The position numbers and the translations under genes were made by a program. DNA of 36,599 bases from 2-02-FULL-47-50 sp964479045 (GTDB lineage Bacteria > Pseudomonadota > Gammaproteobacteria > Eutrophobiales > Eutrophobiaceae), in the NCBI GenBank assembly GCA_964479045.1, contig CAYZJI010000016.1:1-36599 (forward strand), given 5' to 3'. The notes below the pieces were generated by a model that searched no databases, was not told where the DNA came from, and worked only from the letters and a program-made list of their open reading frames with translations. Below, piece after piece: positions 24,001 to 32,905 of the stretch. Position 1 is the stretch's first letter. Every line of letters begins with the position of its first letter.

Positions 24001-24081
24001 GCCGAAAGTGTAACCGCATCACAGCCGGCATGGATATAAGCTATTAACGCCCGATCTATGCGGTCGGGTTTCCACAGGCAC

Positions 24082-24109
24082 AAAAAAAGGGCCATAGGCC
24101 CTTTTTTTT
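24082..24109 (-). terminator. Rho-independent terminator after pnp
   Basis: A-run, stem AAGGGCC/GGCCCTT with loop ATA, then an eight-T run. It is symmetrical enough to act on both strands. It lies about 20 bases after the pnp stop on the minus strand and ends the rimP-to-pnp operon. Confidence 0.9.
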
Positions 24110-24128
24110 GATAAAAGTCAGTAAAGCA

Positions 24129-26222
24129 TTACCCGCCGTTGACGGCCTTCATGCTGAGACGCACACGGCCCTGTTTGTCGATTTCCAGGACCTTGACGCG
24201 GACCATATCGCCTTCGGAAAGCTTGTCGCTGACATTCTCAACACGCTCTTCGGAAATCTGGGAAATATGCACCAGACCGTCCTTGCCCGGCAGGATGTTC
24301 ACGAATGCGCCGAAATCCATCAACTTGGCGACACGGCCTTCATAAATCTTGCCGACTTCGATTTCAGCAGTGATTTGCTCGATACGCTTGCGTGCAGCTT
24401 CACCGGCGGTCTTGTCGACAGCGGCAATTTTCACGGTGCCGTCATCATCGATATCGATGGTGGTGCCGGTTTCTTCCGTAATGGCGCGTATGACTGCACC
24501 GCCCTTGCCGATCACATCACGGATCTTGTCCGGATGGATCTTGATGGTGGTGATGCGCGGCGCGTATTCAGACATCTCGCCACGCGGCGCGGAAATCACG
24601 GCATTCATTTTTTCAAGAATGTGCAAACGGCCTTCGCGGGCCTGGGCCAGCGCCACTTCCATAATCTCTTTGGTGATACCATCAATCTTGATGTCCATCT
24701 GCAATGCAGTAACACCGTTGGCGGTGCCGGCCACCTTGAAATCCATATCACCGAGGTGATCTTCATCCCCCATGATGTCGGACAACACCACAAACTTGTC
24801 GCCTTCCTTGATGAGACCCATGGCAATGCCCGCCACCGGCGCGCCGATGGCCACACCGGCATCCATCAGGGACAGACTGGTGCCGCAAACGCTGGCCATG
24901 GAACTGGAGCCGTTGGATTCGGTAATTTCAGAAACGACACGAATGGTATAGGGATAGGTTTCCAGATTCGGCATCACACCGACGATGCCACGCTTGGCCA
25001 GACGGCCATGGCCGATCTCGCGGCGTTTCGGACTGCCGACACGGCCGGTTTCACCGACGCAGAACGGCGGGAAATTATAGTGCAGCATGAACGGTTCACG
25101 GCGTTCGCCTTCGATGGCATCAATGATCTGTGCATCGCGTTCAGTTCCCAGCGCGGTAACCACCAGTGCCTGCGTCTCGCCGCGCGTAAACAAGGCGGAG
25201 CCGTGAGTACGGGGCAGCACACCGACTTCGACACTGATCGGACGGATGGATTTGAAATCGCGTCCATCAATACGGCTTTCACCGGAAATAATGCTGCTGC
25301 GGACGATATGGCTTTCCAGATCTTCGATTGCAGCCTTGATATGGGTTTCACCCCACTTCGGTGCTGAGCTATCTTTTGTTTCCGTCATGGCCTGCACCAC
25401 ATCCTTGCGAATTTCGCTGATACGTTCCTTGCGGCTGAGTTTGTCCTTGATGGAATAGGCTTCGCGCAGTAAATCGGTACAACGTGATGCCACTTCATTC
25501 TTGAGGGATTCGTCTTTTGCTGCCGGCTGCCAGTCCCATTTTGTCGCCGCCTGCTTGGCAAAGGCATCAATGGCATCAATCGCCACCTGGAACTGGGTGT
25601 GACCAAACATCACGGCGCCCAGCATGACTTCTTCTGACAATACCTTGGCTTCCGATTCAACCATCAACACTGACGTGCGGTTACCGGCCACCACGAGATC
25701 CAGTTGTGAATCCTTGAGCTGTGAGAACGACGGATTCAGAATGTACTGGCCGTTTTTATAACCCACACGGGCTGCGGCCATCGGGCCATTAAATGGCACA
25801 CCGGATACGGCCACTGCGGCCGAGGCACCGAGCATGGAGGGAATATCCGGATCGATGTCCGGATCCAGGGACATGACAGTGGCAATGATTTGAACTTCGT
25901 TGATGAAACCTTCGGGGAACAGCGGGCGCAGCGGGCGATCAATCAGGCGGGAGGTCAGGGTTTCTTTTTCACTGGGACGACCTTCCCGTTTAAAGAAGCC
26001 GCCGGGGATTTTTCCTGCGGCATAGGTGCGTTCCTGATAATCGACGGTCAGCGGAAAAAAGTCGCGGTCCGGATCGGCCTCTTTGGCAGCCACGCAGGTC
26101 ACCAGAACTACGGTGTCCCCCATGGAAACCATCACGGCACCACTGGCCTGACGGGCAATCTTGCCGGTTTCCAGAACGACCTTATGGTCACCGAATTGAA
26201 ATTCTTTGCGTACGATAGTCAT
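24129..26222 (-). CDS. pnp: Polyribonucleotide nucleotidyltransferase (PNPase)
   Basis: A 697-residue phosphorolytic 3'-to-5' exoribonuclease of standard length, core of the RNA degradosome. Two RNase PH-like domains are visible (first: DTVVLVTCVAAKEADPDRDFFPLTVDYQE; second: RDFKSIRPISVEVGVLPRTHGSALFTRGETQALV), separated by a helical linker. The second carries the catalytic region around SSMASVCGTSLSLMDAGV and SDIMGDEDHLGDMDFKVAGT. A KH domain (KIHPDKIRDVIGKGGAVI) and an S1 domain (EGRVAKLMDFGAFVNI) follow. The tail after S1 is short. It is the last gene of the operon, after rpsO, with 128 bases between. Confidence 0.98.
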   Translation of the reverse strand: MTIVRKEFQFGDHKVVLETGKIARQASGAVMVSMGDTVVLVTCVAAKEADPDRDFFPLTVDYQERTYAAGKIPGGFFKREGRPSEKETLTSRLIDRPLRPLFPEGFINEVQIIATVMSLDPDIDPDIPSMLGASAAVAVSGVPFNGPMAAARVGYKNGQYILNPSFSQLKDSQLDLVVAGNRTSVLMVESEAKVLSEEVMLGAVMFGHTQFQVAIDAIDAFAKQAATKWDWQPAAKDESLKNEVASRCTDLLREAYSIKDKLSRKERISEIRKDVVQAMTETKDSSAPKWGETHIKAAIEDLESHIVRSSIISGESRIDGRDFKSIRPISVEVGVLPRTHGSALFTRGETQALVVTALGTERDAQIIDAIEGERREPFMLHYNFPPFCVGETGRVGSPKRREIGHGRLAKRGIVGVMPNLETYPYTIRVVSEITESNGSSSMASVCGTSLSLMDAGVAIGAPVAGIAMGLIKEGDKFVVLSDIMGDEDHLGDMDFKVAGTANGVTALQMDIKIDGITKEIMEVALAQAREGRLHILEKMNAVISAPRGEMSEYAPRITTIKIHPDKIRDVIGKGGAVIRAITEETGTTIDIDDDGTVKIAAVDKTAGEAARKRIEQITAEIEVGKIYEGRVAKLMDFGAFVNILPGKDGLVHISQISEERVENVSDKLSEGDMVRVKVLEIDKQGRVRLSMKAVNGG

Positions 26223-26350
26223 GGTTCAATACCTTGTTATTGACGTGCAGACATGAGAGCAAACCGCGACAGCATTTCAGAATGAACTGAACACTGGAGT
26301 CCGCAATACATGGCGGGGTATGTCTCGAGTGAAAAACTGGAAATCGTGGT

Positions 26351-26620
26351 TTACTTACGCAGACCCAGGCGGCCGATCAGATCACGGTAGCGGTTCAGGT
26401 CCTTGGTTTTCAGGTAATCCAGAAGCTTGCGGCGCTGGTTGACCATCCGGAGCAGCCCCTGGCGGGAGTGATGGTCCTTTTCATGGGTCTTGAAATGTTC
26501 AGAAAGATCGGTGATACGCGCTGTCAGCAGCGCCACCTGTACTTCGGCGGAACCGGTGTCCTCTTTCCCGACCTGATAATCTTTAACTATTTCAGCCTTT
26601 TGCTGATTACTTAATGCCAT
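26351..26620 (-). CDS. rpsO: 30S ribosomal protein S15
   Basis: I use the ATG at 26618-26620 (89 residues, MALSNQQKAEIV), the standard S15 length; a longer frame to 26680 lacks family support. The protein binds the central domain of 16S rRNA early in assembly. It contains TGSAEVQVALLTARI, HFKTHEKDHHSRQGLLRMVNQRRKLLDYL and ends GLRK. It lies between truB and pnp, as in E. coli, with 93 bases before it, which could hold an extra promoter or an autoregulatory leader. Confidence 0.98.
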   Translation of the reverse strand: MALSNQQKAEIVKDYQVGKEDTGSAEVQVALLTARITDLSEHFKTHEKDHHSRQGLLRMVNQRRKLLDYLKTKDLNRYRDLIGRLGLRK

Positions 26621-26713
26621 AAAATACGTGCTCCTGATATGCCGCTGTCTTTTAAAGTGGCGCGTATTGTACCCGCGCACCCTGCCACGGACAAGAATTT
26701 AGGACATCTATTT

Positions 26714-27646
26714 TCATGCAGATCCGTTGCCTGCCAGCACCAGACGGCGCGGCGAAATCCGGCCATCATCCAGCACCTCGCCTACACCCAGAAAGCGTTT
26801 CTGCTTGTCATACATCCGCACCAGCCCTTCAGTAGGTGCATGGGGCACGATGACCGCCTGCCCCTGGCCCAGGTAAAACGCCAGACTGGGGCTGACTTCG
26901 ATCTCCGCCACATGATGCAAGGCATAATCCATGGGCAGCAGGTGTTGATCCAGCGCTTCGAGTCCGGTTTCAGCCAGTTTCTGCAGATCCGGCAGGGTAA
27001 TCATCTGTTCCGCACGGAATGGCCCGGCAGCAAGACGCCGCAGTGTCTTCACATGCGCGCCACAACCGATGCGTTTACCGATGTCCTCCGCCAGAGTACG
27101 GATATAGGTGCCTTTGGAGCAACGCACCCGGATTTCAAACTCATTACTGGTCAGTGACAATAACTCCAGTTCATGGATGGTCACGGCGCGTGGAGCCCGT
27201 TCCACCTCGATGCCCTGATAGGCCAGTTCATACAAACGCTGGCCCTGGTGTTTCAACGCCGAATGCATCGGTGGGACCTGGGTAATCACACCCTTGAACT
27301 CCTCCAGTATTGAAGTCATTGCGTCCTTAGTCAGGGGCGGGACCTGGATCGTATGCAACACATTGCCTTCCGCATCACCGGTACTGGTCTGCACCCCCAG
27401 CGTACAGAGGGCCACATATTCCTTGTCTGCATCAAGCAGATAACCGGAAAATTTGGTTGCTTCACCGAGGCAAAGAGGTAACAGGCCTGTCGCCTGACGA
27501 TCCAGACTGCCGGTGTGCCCGGCCTTGCGCGCCTGAAAAAGATGTTTGACCTGCTGCAACGCCTGGTTTGACGTTATACCGGCCGGCTTGTCCAGCAATA
27601 GTATCCCGTGGACGTTGCGTCCTTTGTTTTTAGAACGTCTTGCCAT
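26714..27646 (-). CDS. truB: tRNA pseudouridine55 synthase TruB
   Basis: The 310-residue enzyme makes pseudouridine 55 in the T-loop of tRNAs. The catalytic Asp49 sits in KAGHTGSLDRQATGLLP. Other motifs include HGILLLDKPAGITSNQAL at the start, VPPMHSALKHQGQRLYELAYQGIEVER, and CSKGTYIRTLAEDIG. A C-terminal PUA-like part follows (residues about 250-300). The two residues after the catalytic Asp are Arg-Gln, where Pro-Leu or Pro-Met is common; the rest is regular. It is 6 bases after rbfA in the operon. Confidence 0.96.
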   Translation of the reverse strand: MARRSKNKGRNVHGILLLDKPAGITSNQALQQVKHLFQARKAGHTGSLDRQATGLLPLCLGEATKFSGYLLDADKEYVALCTLGVQTSTGDAEGNVLHTIQVPPLTKDAMTSILEEFKGVITQVPPMHSALKHQGQRLYELAYQGIEVERAPRAVTIHELELLSLTSNEFEIRVRCSKGTYIRTLAEDIGKRIGCGAHVKTLRRLAAGPFRAEQMITLPDLQKLAETGLEALDQHLLPMDYALHHVAEIEVSPSLAFYLGQGQAVIVPHAPTEGLVRMYDKQKRFLGVGEVLDDGRISPRRLVLAGNGSA

Positions 27647-27652
27647 AAACGG

Positions 27653-28036
27653 TCAGTGCGAGTTGCCGTTTTTCTCTGCCGGATCCGCTGGCACATGCAG
27701 TGAATCGATTAGCGAGGTGAGGCGATTGGCCCGATCCAGCGTGTGATCGTATTCGAAATGGATCTTCGGCACGGAGCGCATGGTCAGGACATGGGCAAGA
27801 GCATGACGGAAAGGCCCGGCATGTTCATTGAGTTTATCGGATACCTGCCGGGTGCTGGCTGAATTGCCGATGCAGGTAAACAGGATTTTCGCGTTTTTGA
27901 GGTCCGGGCTGATATCGATGTTGGATATGGTCACCATGCCCAGTGTTTCATCGCGGATTTCCCTCTGCACCAGCACGGCAATTTCACGCTGGATCTGATC
28001 CGCCACGCGCTTGCTGCGGCTGAATTCTCTCGGCAT
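27653..28036 (-). CDS. rbfA: Ribosome-binding factor A
   Basis: A 127-residue KH-fold factor that helps mature the 16S rRNA 5' end and the 30S subunit, important in the cold. It begins MPREFSRSKRVADQIQREIAVLVQREIRD and contains LGMVTISNIDISPDLKNAKI and the AFRHALAHVLTMRSVPKIHFEYD region typical of RbfA. It lies between infB (12 bases upstream) and truB, the conserved order. Confidence 0.97.
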   Translation of the reverse strand: MPREFSRSKRVADQIQREIAVLVQREIRDETLGMVTISNIDISPDLKNAKILFTCIGNSASTRQVSDKLNEHAGPFRHALAHVLTMRSVPKIHFEYDHTLDRANRLTSLIDSLHVPADPAEKNGNSH

Positions 28037-28048
28037 ATTAAAAACCTG

Positions 28049-30529
28049 TTAAACAGAACGACTGACTTTCACGCGTTCAAAGACTTCGATCTGATCACCC
28101 GGCTGTACGTTGTTATAGTTTTTGACGCCGATACCGCATTCCGTGCCTGATTTGACTTCGCTCACATCATCCTTGAAGCGGCGCAGAGACTCGAGCTCAC
28201 CCTCAAAAATCACGACGTTGTCGCGCAACACACGAATGGGATTACTGCGTCTCACCACGCCCGTCGTGACAATACAGCCGGCGATGTCGCCGAACTTGGG
28301 CGAACGGAACACTTCCTTGACCTCGGCAATACCGATGATACTTTCCCGGATTTCCGGCTCGAGCATGCCGCTGATGGCTTTCTTGATGTCATCCACCAGA
28401 TCATAAATCACACTGTAATACCGCAGATCGATACCTTCCTCATCCACGAGCTTGCGGGCTGACGCATCAGCACGCACATTAAAACCGACTACGACGGCTT
28501 TTGAAGCCATGGCCAGATTGATATCGGATTCAGTAATGCCACCGACACCGCTGGCAACCACATTCACAGTGACCTCAGGATTGGACAAACCGGTCAAGGC
28601 CTGAACGATGGCTTCGGAAGAACCCTGCACATCCGCTTTGACCACCACATTCAGTACAACCGCCTGGCCTTCACCCATCTGTGACAGCACGTTCTCCAGC
28701 TTGGTCGCCTGCTGCTGCGCGAGTTTGGTTTCTCGGTATTTGCCCTGACGGAACAGTGCAATTTCGCGGGCTTTCTTTTCATCCGGCACCACCACCATTT
28801 CATCACCGGCGTTGGGCGTACCTGAAAGCCCCAGGATTTCCACCGGCGTTGACGGACCGGCCGACTGCAATTCCCTGCCATTTTCATCGAGCATGGCACG
28901 TACACGGCCAAATTCATAACCACTCAGCACGACATCGCCTTTCTTCAATTCACCATTCTGCACCAGTACAGTCGCCACCGGGCCACGGCCCTTGTCGAGG
29001 CGTGATTCAATCACCGCACCGCTGGCCGGCCCGGTCATCATGGCCTTGAGTTCGAGTACTTCCGCTTGCAACAGGATGCGCTCCAGAAGGTTATCGATAC
29101 CTTCGCCGGTTTTGGCAGACACTTTTACAAATTGCGTATCACCACCCCAGTCTTCCGGAATGATTTCAAACTTGGCGAGTTCATGCTTGATACGATCCGG
29201 ATCAGCAGTGGGCTTGTCGATCTTGTTAATCGCAATTATCACCGGGGCCTTGGCTGCTTTCGCGTGCTGAACCGCTTCTTCGGTCTGCGGCATTACACCG
29301 TCATCAGCCGCGACAACGATCACGACGATGTCCGTCACCTTGGCGCCGCGTGCACGCATGGCCGTGAATGCCGCATGACCCGGTGTATCCAGAAATGTAA
29401 TCCGGCCCTTGTCGGTCACAACGCTGTAAGCACCGATGTGCTGGGTGATACCGCCGGCTTCACCGGCTGCTACCTGGGTGCGGCGTATATAATCGAGAAG
29501 AGACGTTTTGCCATGATCGACATGACCCATAATGGTGACCACCGGTGCGCGATGCACAGCGTCACCTTCATGCTGTGCCGACTGCATGACTTCCTCTTCC
29601 AGTGCATTCTCTTTCAGCAGCTTCGGCACATGCCCCATTTCTTCAACTACGATGGAGGCTGTTTCCTGATCAATCATCTGGTTGATGGTGGCCATACTGC
29701 CCAGTCCCATCAGCAGTTTGATCACTTCATTAGCTTTCACCGACATGCGCTGTGCCAGTTCACCTACGGTAATACTCTCCGGAATGTGTACCTCTCTAAC
29801 GATGGGTGCAGTCGGTTTTTCAAACCCATGTTGGGGAGCAAGCGGTTTCAGCACCGGTTTGGACTTCTGGCGTTTCTTGCGGCGTCCGGATTTCTCGGAG
29901 GCCACATGTAATTCCTGCCAGCCATGTTTACCGTGCTTGTCATCTGCCCCGCCTTTTTTGAAGCCATGTGATTTTTCTTCCTTGACGGGTTTGACTGGTT
30001 CACGCGCCACAACCACTGGCTCAGGTGCGGGAGTCACAACTGCGGATTCAATCACTTCCGGCCCTGCCGGGGCCGCTTCTGTTACAACCGGAGAGGGGTG
30101 CTTCTTCGCTTCATGCTCCAGCGCTGCAACAGCAGCTTTGGCAGCCTGTTCCTGCGCTTCACGTTCAGCTTCAACACGGGCTGCCTCTGCGGCATGGGAT
30201 TCTTCTATAACACTGCGTTTGACGTAAGTACGTTTCTTGCGTACTTCAACCGCCACCGTCTTGGAGCGGTTCTTGCCACGTCCTGCCGAGGCCAGTGGCA
30301 CCTTGATCTCGCTGACCGTCTTGCGCTTCAGGGTGATCTTGCGGGGTTCTGCAGAATCATTTTTCCCATGCTTGCGGCGCAGGTAACTCAGCAGTTCCGT
30401 TTTTTCCTCATCGGTGATCATGTCACCGGCAGATTTGCCCGTGAACCCTGCCTCATCAAGCTGCACCAGCAGCCGTTCGACGGAGATTCCGACAGTGTCC
30501 GCAAATTGGCTGACGGTTACCTCAGGCAT
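28049..30529 (-). CDS. infB: Translation initiation factor IF-2
   Basis: The start is the ATG at 30527-30529 (826 residues, MPEVTVSQFADTVG), matching the IF2 N-terminal domain; it overlaps the end of nusA by 8 bases. The long N-terminal region is Ala/Glu/Lys-rich and poorly conserved (about residues 60-240). The GTPase domain begins near residue 328 with GHVDHGKT at 335-342, then DTPGHAAF and NKID. C-terminal domains bind initiator tRNA (IDLRYYSVIYDLVDDIKKAISG, EIRESIIGIAEVKEVFRSPKFGDIAGC). IF2 brings formyl-Met-tRNA to the 30S subunit; its tRNA partner is encoded at the head of this same cluster. Confidence 0.98.
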   Translation of the reverse strand: MPEVTVSQFADTVGISVERLLVQLDEAGFTGKSAGDMITDEEKTELLSYLRRKHGKNDSAEPRKITLKRKTVSEIKVPLASAGRGKNRSKTVAVEVRKKRTYVKRSVIEESHAAEAARVEAEREAQEQAAKAAVAALEHEAKKHPSPVVTEAAPAGPEVIESAVVTPAPEPVVVAREPVKPVKEEKSHGFKKGGADDKHGKHGWQELHVASEKSGRRKKRQKSKPVLKPLAPQHGFEKPTAPIVREVHIPESITVGELAQRMSVKANEVIKLLMGLGSMATINQMIDQETASIVVEEMGHVPKLLKENALEEEVMQSAQHEGDAVHRAPVVTIMGHVDHGKTSLLDYIRRTQVAAGEAGGITQHIGAYSVVTDKGRITFLDTPGHAAFTAMRARGAKVTDIVVIVVAADDGVMPQTEEAVQHAKAAKAPVIIAINKIDKPTADPDRIKHELAKFEIIPEDWGGDTQFVKVSAKTGEGIDNLLERILLQAEVLELKAMMTGPASGAVIESRLDKGRGPVATVLVQNGELKKGDVVLSGYEFGRVRAMLDENGRELQSAGPSTPVEILGLSGTPNAGDEMVVVPDEKKAREIALFRQGKYRETKLAQQQATKLENVLSQMGEGQAVVLNVVVKADVQGSSEAIVQALTGLSNPEVTVNVVASGVGGITESDINLAMASKAVVVGFNVRADASARKLVDEEGIDLRYYSVIYDLVDDIKKAISGMLEPEIRESIIGIAEVKEVFRSPKFGDIAGCIVTTGVVRRSNPIRVLRDNVVIFEGELESLRRFKDDVSEVKSGTECGIGVKNYNNVQPGDQIEVFERVKVSRSV

Positions 30530-32045
30530 CAGCGGTGTCTCCTGTCTTCTGTTCAGCACCTTCAAACCACGGAATGCGTGCCGTCATGATTAATTTGCCG
30601 GCCAGTTCTTCATCCATACTTTCGATTTGCATCAGATCATCAATTGATTGCTCGGCCAGGTCTTCCATGGTCACGATCCCGTGACGGGCCAGTTCATAGG
30701 CCAGTTCCTCGTCCATGCCTTCCATATTCAGCAAATCATCGGCCGGCTTGGTGTCGACCAGCTTTTCTTCACTGACGATGGCGCGAGTGACCATGACATC
30801 GCGTGCACGTTCGCGTAATTGCGTGATCAACTCCGCATCGAATTCTTCAATCTTCAGCATTTCGTTTTCAGGAACATACGCGACTTCTTCGATGCTGGAG
30901 AACCCTTCCTGCACCAGGATGATGGCGACTTCTTCATCCACATCCAGCTGCTCCATAAACATTTTCTGCAGGGATTGTGTTTCCGCTTCGTTTTTCTGAT
31001 CGGCCTGCTCGACTGACATTACATTCAGTTCCCACTGTGTCAGTTCGCTGGCGAGACGCACGTTCTGTCCGCCACGACCAATGGCCTGCGACAGATTGGC
31101 TTCATCCACAGCGACATCCATACTGTGTGCTTCTTCATCCACCAGAATAGACGCGACTTCGGCCGGTGCCATGGCGTTGATCACAAACTGGGCCGGATTT
31201 TCATCCCAGAGAATAATGTCCACGCGTTCACCAGCCAGTTCGTTGGACACGGCCTGCACACGCGATCCGCGCATGCCGACACAGGCACCAATCGGATCGA
31301 TGCGTGGATCATTGGCTTTCACGGCAATTTTTGCACGGGCGCCCGGATCACGCGCACCATTGATAATGGTGATCATGCCCTCGTTAATTTCAGGCACTTC
31401 GAGCTTGAACAATTCAATCAGCAATTCCGGGGCAGTACGGCTCAGAAACAGTTGCGGACCACGCGCTTCGGAACGGACTTCATACAGATAGGCGCGCAGG
31501 CGATCGCCCGGGCGCACGGCTTCACGCGGGATCATATATTCACGCGGAACAAAAGCCTCGGCATTATTGCCAAGATCCAGAATCACACCACTGCGTTCCA
31601 CCCGCTTGACCACACCGCCGACCATCTGGCCAACCCGGTCCTTGTAGGCATCAATAATCTGCGCGCGTTCGGCTTCACGCACTTTCTGCACAATGACCTG
31701 CTTGGCGGTCTGGGCGGCAATGCGTCCGAATTCAACGGACTGCATCGGCTCTTCAATGAACCCGCCGGCCTGAATGTCCGGATTTTTTTCGCGGGCTACA
31801 GACAAACGCACCTGCCGGGTGGGAAACTCCAGTGGTTCGGTGCTGTCTTCGAGTACTTCCCAGCGGCGAAACGTTTCATAATCGCCGGTTTTGCGATCCA
31901 CGGCGACACGGGCTTCGATGTCCTCACGATTACGTTTCTTGGTGGCACTGGCCAATGCCGCCTCGATGGCCTCAAAGATGATCTCCTTGCTAACTCCCTT
32001 TTCATTGGAGACGACATCCACCACCATTAAAATTTCTTTATTCAT
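30522..32045 (-). CDS. nusA: Transcription termination/antitermination factor NusA
   Basis: The 507-residue protein is a full-length proteobacterial NusA. It binds RNA polymerase and nascent RNA and modulates pausing and termination. In order: N-terminal polymerase-binding domain (MNKEILMVVDVVSNEKGVS onward), S1 domain (VGGVVKRVERSGVILDLGNNAEAFVPRE), KH1 with DPIGACVGMRGSRVQAVSNELAGERVDI, KH2 with LSQAIGRGGQNVRLASELT, and two acidic C-terminal repeats (from about residue 365), the type that regulates RNA binding. The gene follows rimP by 36 bases. Confidence 0.98.
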   Translation of the reverse strand: MNKEILMVVDVVSNEKGVSKEIIFEAIEAALASATKKRNREDIEARVAVDRKTGDYETFRRWEVLEDSTEPLEFPTRQVRLSVAREKNPDIQAGGFIEEPMQSVEFGRIAAQTAKQVIVQKVREAERAQIIDAYKDRVGQMVGGVVKRVERSGVILDLGNNAEAFVPREYMIPREAVRPGDRLRAYLYEVRSEARGPQLFLSRTAPELLIELFKLEVPEINEGMITIINGARDPGARAKIAVKANDPRIDPIGACVGMRGSRVQAVSNELAGERVDIILWDENPAQFVINAMAPAEVASILVDEEAHSMDVAVDEANLSQAIGRGGQNVRLASELTQWELNVMSVEQADQKNEAETQSLQKMFMEQLDVDEEVAIILVQEGFSSIEEVAYVPENEMLKIEEFDAELITQLRERARDVMVTRAIVSEEKLVDTKPADDLLNMEGMDEELAYELARHGIVTMEDLAEQSIDDLMQIESMDEELAGKLIMTARIPWFEGAEQKTGDTADA

Positions 32046-32081
32046 CGGATTTACCTGACTCCACTTGATACAAAAATTCTG

Positions 32082-32531
32082 TTATTCCGCCAGACGGGCA
32101 CGTTCAATGTTGTCCGCCTGTATTTCAAAAATCTCGCCATCCATCTCAATACTGATTCCGTTTTCATTTACACTTTTAATCATGCCGGTGATCTTGCGCC
32201 GGCCCTGCACTTTCTGGTGCAACTGGACTTTGACCGGGTGCCCGGTGAAACGCCGGAAGTGTTCCAGTGTAAACAACGGCCGGTCAAACCCCGGTGATGA
32301 CACTTCCAGTTGATACGATCCATTGATTGGATCATGCACATCCAGCAAACCAGATGCCTGATCACTCACCCGTGCACAATCTTCAAGACCGATACCGTGC
32401 TCACTATCGATATAGATCCGTAATACAGAATGTCTGCCCTGTGATAGATGTTCAACGCCCAGCAACTCATAACCCAGTGCCTGTATGGCGGGTTCCAGTA
32501 ATTCCAGAAGTGCGGGATTCTGCCTGTACAT
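32082..32531 (-). CDS. rimP: Ribosome maturation factor RimP
   Basis: I use the ATG at 32529-32531 (149 residues, MYRQNPALLELLEPAIQALGYE), close to family length; a longer frame would run through the terminator hairpin at 32546-32566. RimP helps early 30S assembly. Conserved pieces are YELLGVEHLSQGRHSVLRIYID, GIGLEDCARVSDQASGLLDV, YQLEVSSPGFDRPLF, and a C-terminal SH3-like domain. A modest AGG ribosome site precedes it. First protein gene of the rimP-nusA-infB operon. Confidence 0.96.
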   Translation of the reverse strand: MYRQNPALLELLEPAIQALGYELLGVEHLSQGRHSVLRIYIDSEHGIGLEDCARVSDQASGLLDVHDPINGSYQLEVSSPGFDRPLFTLEHFRRFTGHPVKVQLHQKVQGRRKITGMIKSVNENGISIEMDGEIFEIQADNIERARLAE

Positions 32532-32540
32532 CTGCCTAAA

Positions 32541-32566
32541 ACAAAAAGTGGGCACAAGGCCCACTT
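32541..32566 (-). terminator. Rho-independent terminator between tRNA-fMet and rimP
   Basis: On the minus strand the stem AAGTGGGC/GCCCACTT with loop CTTGT is followed by TTTTTGTTTT. It lies only 15 bases upstream of the rimP start, so it could also act as an attenuator of the whole operon. Confidence 0.75.
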
Positions 32567-32668
32567 CTTATTAATTCACCGTTCGTTAATCACTCAGTAG
32601 TATAGCCAGCCTTCCGGCAATCCGCCACTTGATGAAAATAAATCTCAACAAAAGGCATATAAAGTATA

Positions 32669-32692
32669 AAGGCCCCGAAAGGAGCCTTTATG
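32669..32692 (-). terminator. Hairpin just downstream of tRNA-fMet, possible terminator or processing signal
   Basis: ATAAAGGC/GCCTTTAT arms (8 pairs) continue past one mismatch into CC/GG closing a 4-base loop. It lies about 10 bases after the tRNA 3' end on the minus strand and is followed by an AT-rich stretch (ACTTTATATG), without a clean T-run. Confidence 0.6.
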
Positions 32693-32701
32693 ACACAAAA
32701 A

Positions 32702-32778
<77 letters not shown>

Positions 32779-32905
32779 ATAAATTCAACAGTACGGGAAG
32801 TTTTTTTGATCTAAAATAGCCAGCTTGTGAGCACACCCCGCACGGGAGTGCGCAGTCTACAGGGCTATACTTCCATTTTCAATGATAACATCCTGATTCA
32901 TGGAT

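Noticed and set aside
24108..25367. Long plus-strand open frame (419 codons) opposite pnp
   Set aside because: It lies fully antisense to a clear PNPase gene. The His/Asp/Gly-rich composition is what codon structure on the other strand produces, and no ribosome site or family match is seen.
29066..29911. Long plus-strand frame opposite infB
   Set aside because: Antisense shadow of the IF2 coding sequence, with no domain and an unlikely His/Phe/Cys-rich composition.
30530..30565. Longer infB start at 30565
   Set aside because: The added 12 residues overlap nusA coding sequence and do not match the IF2 N-terminus, which begins MPEVTVSQFA.
31125..32030. Long plus-strand frame (301 codons) opposite nusA
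   Set aside because: Antisense shadow of NusA, with the same unnatural composition and no start signal.
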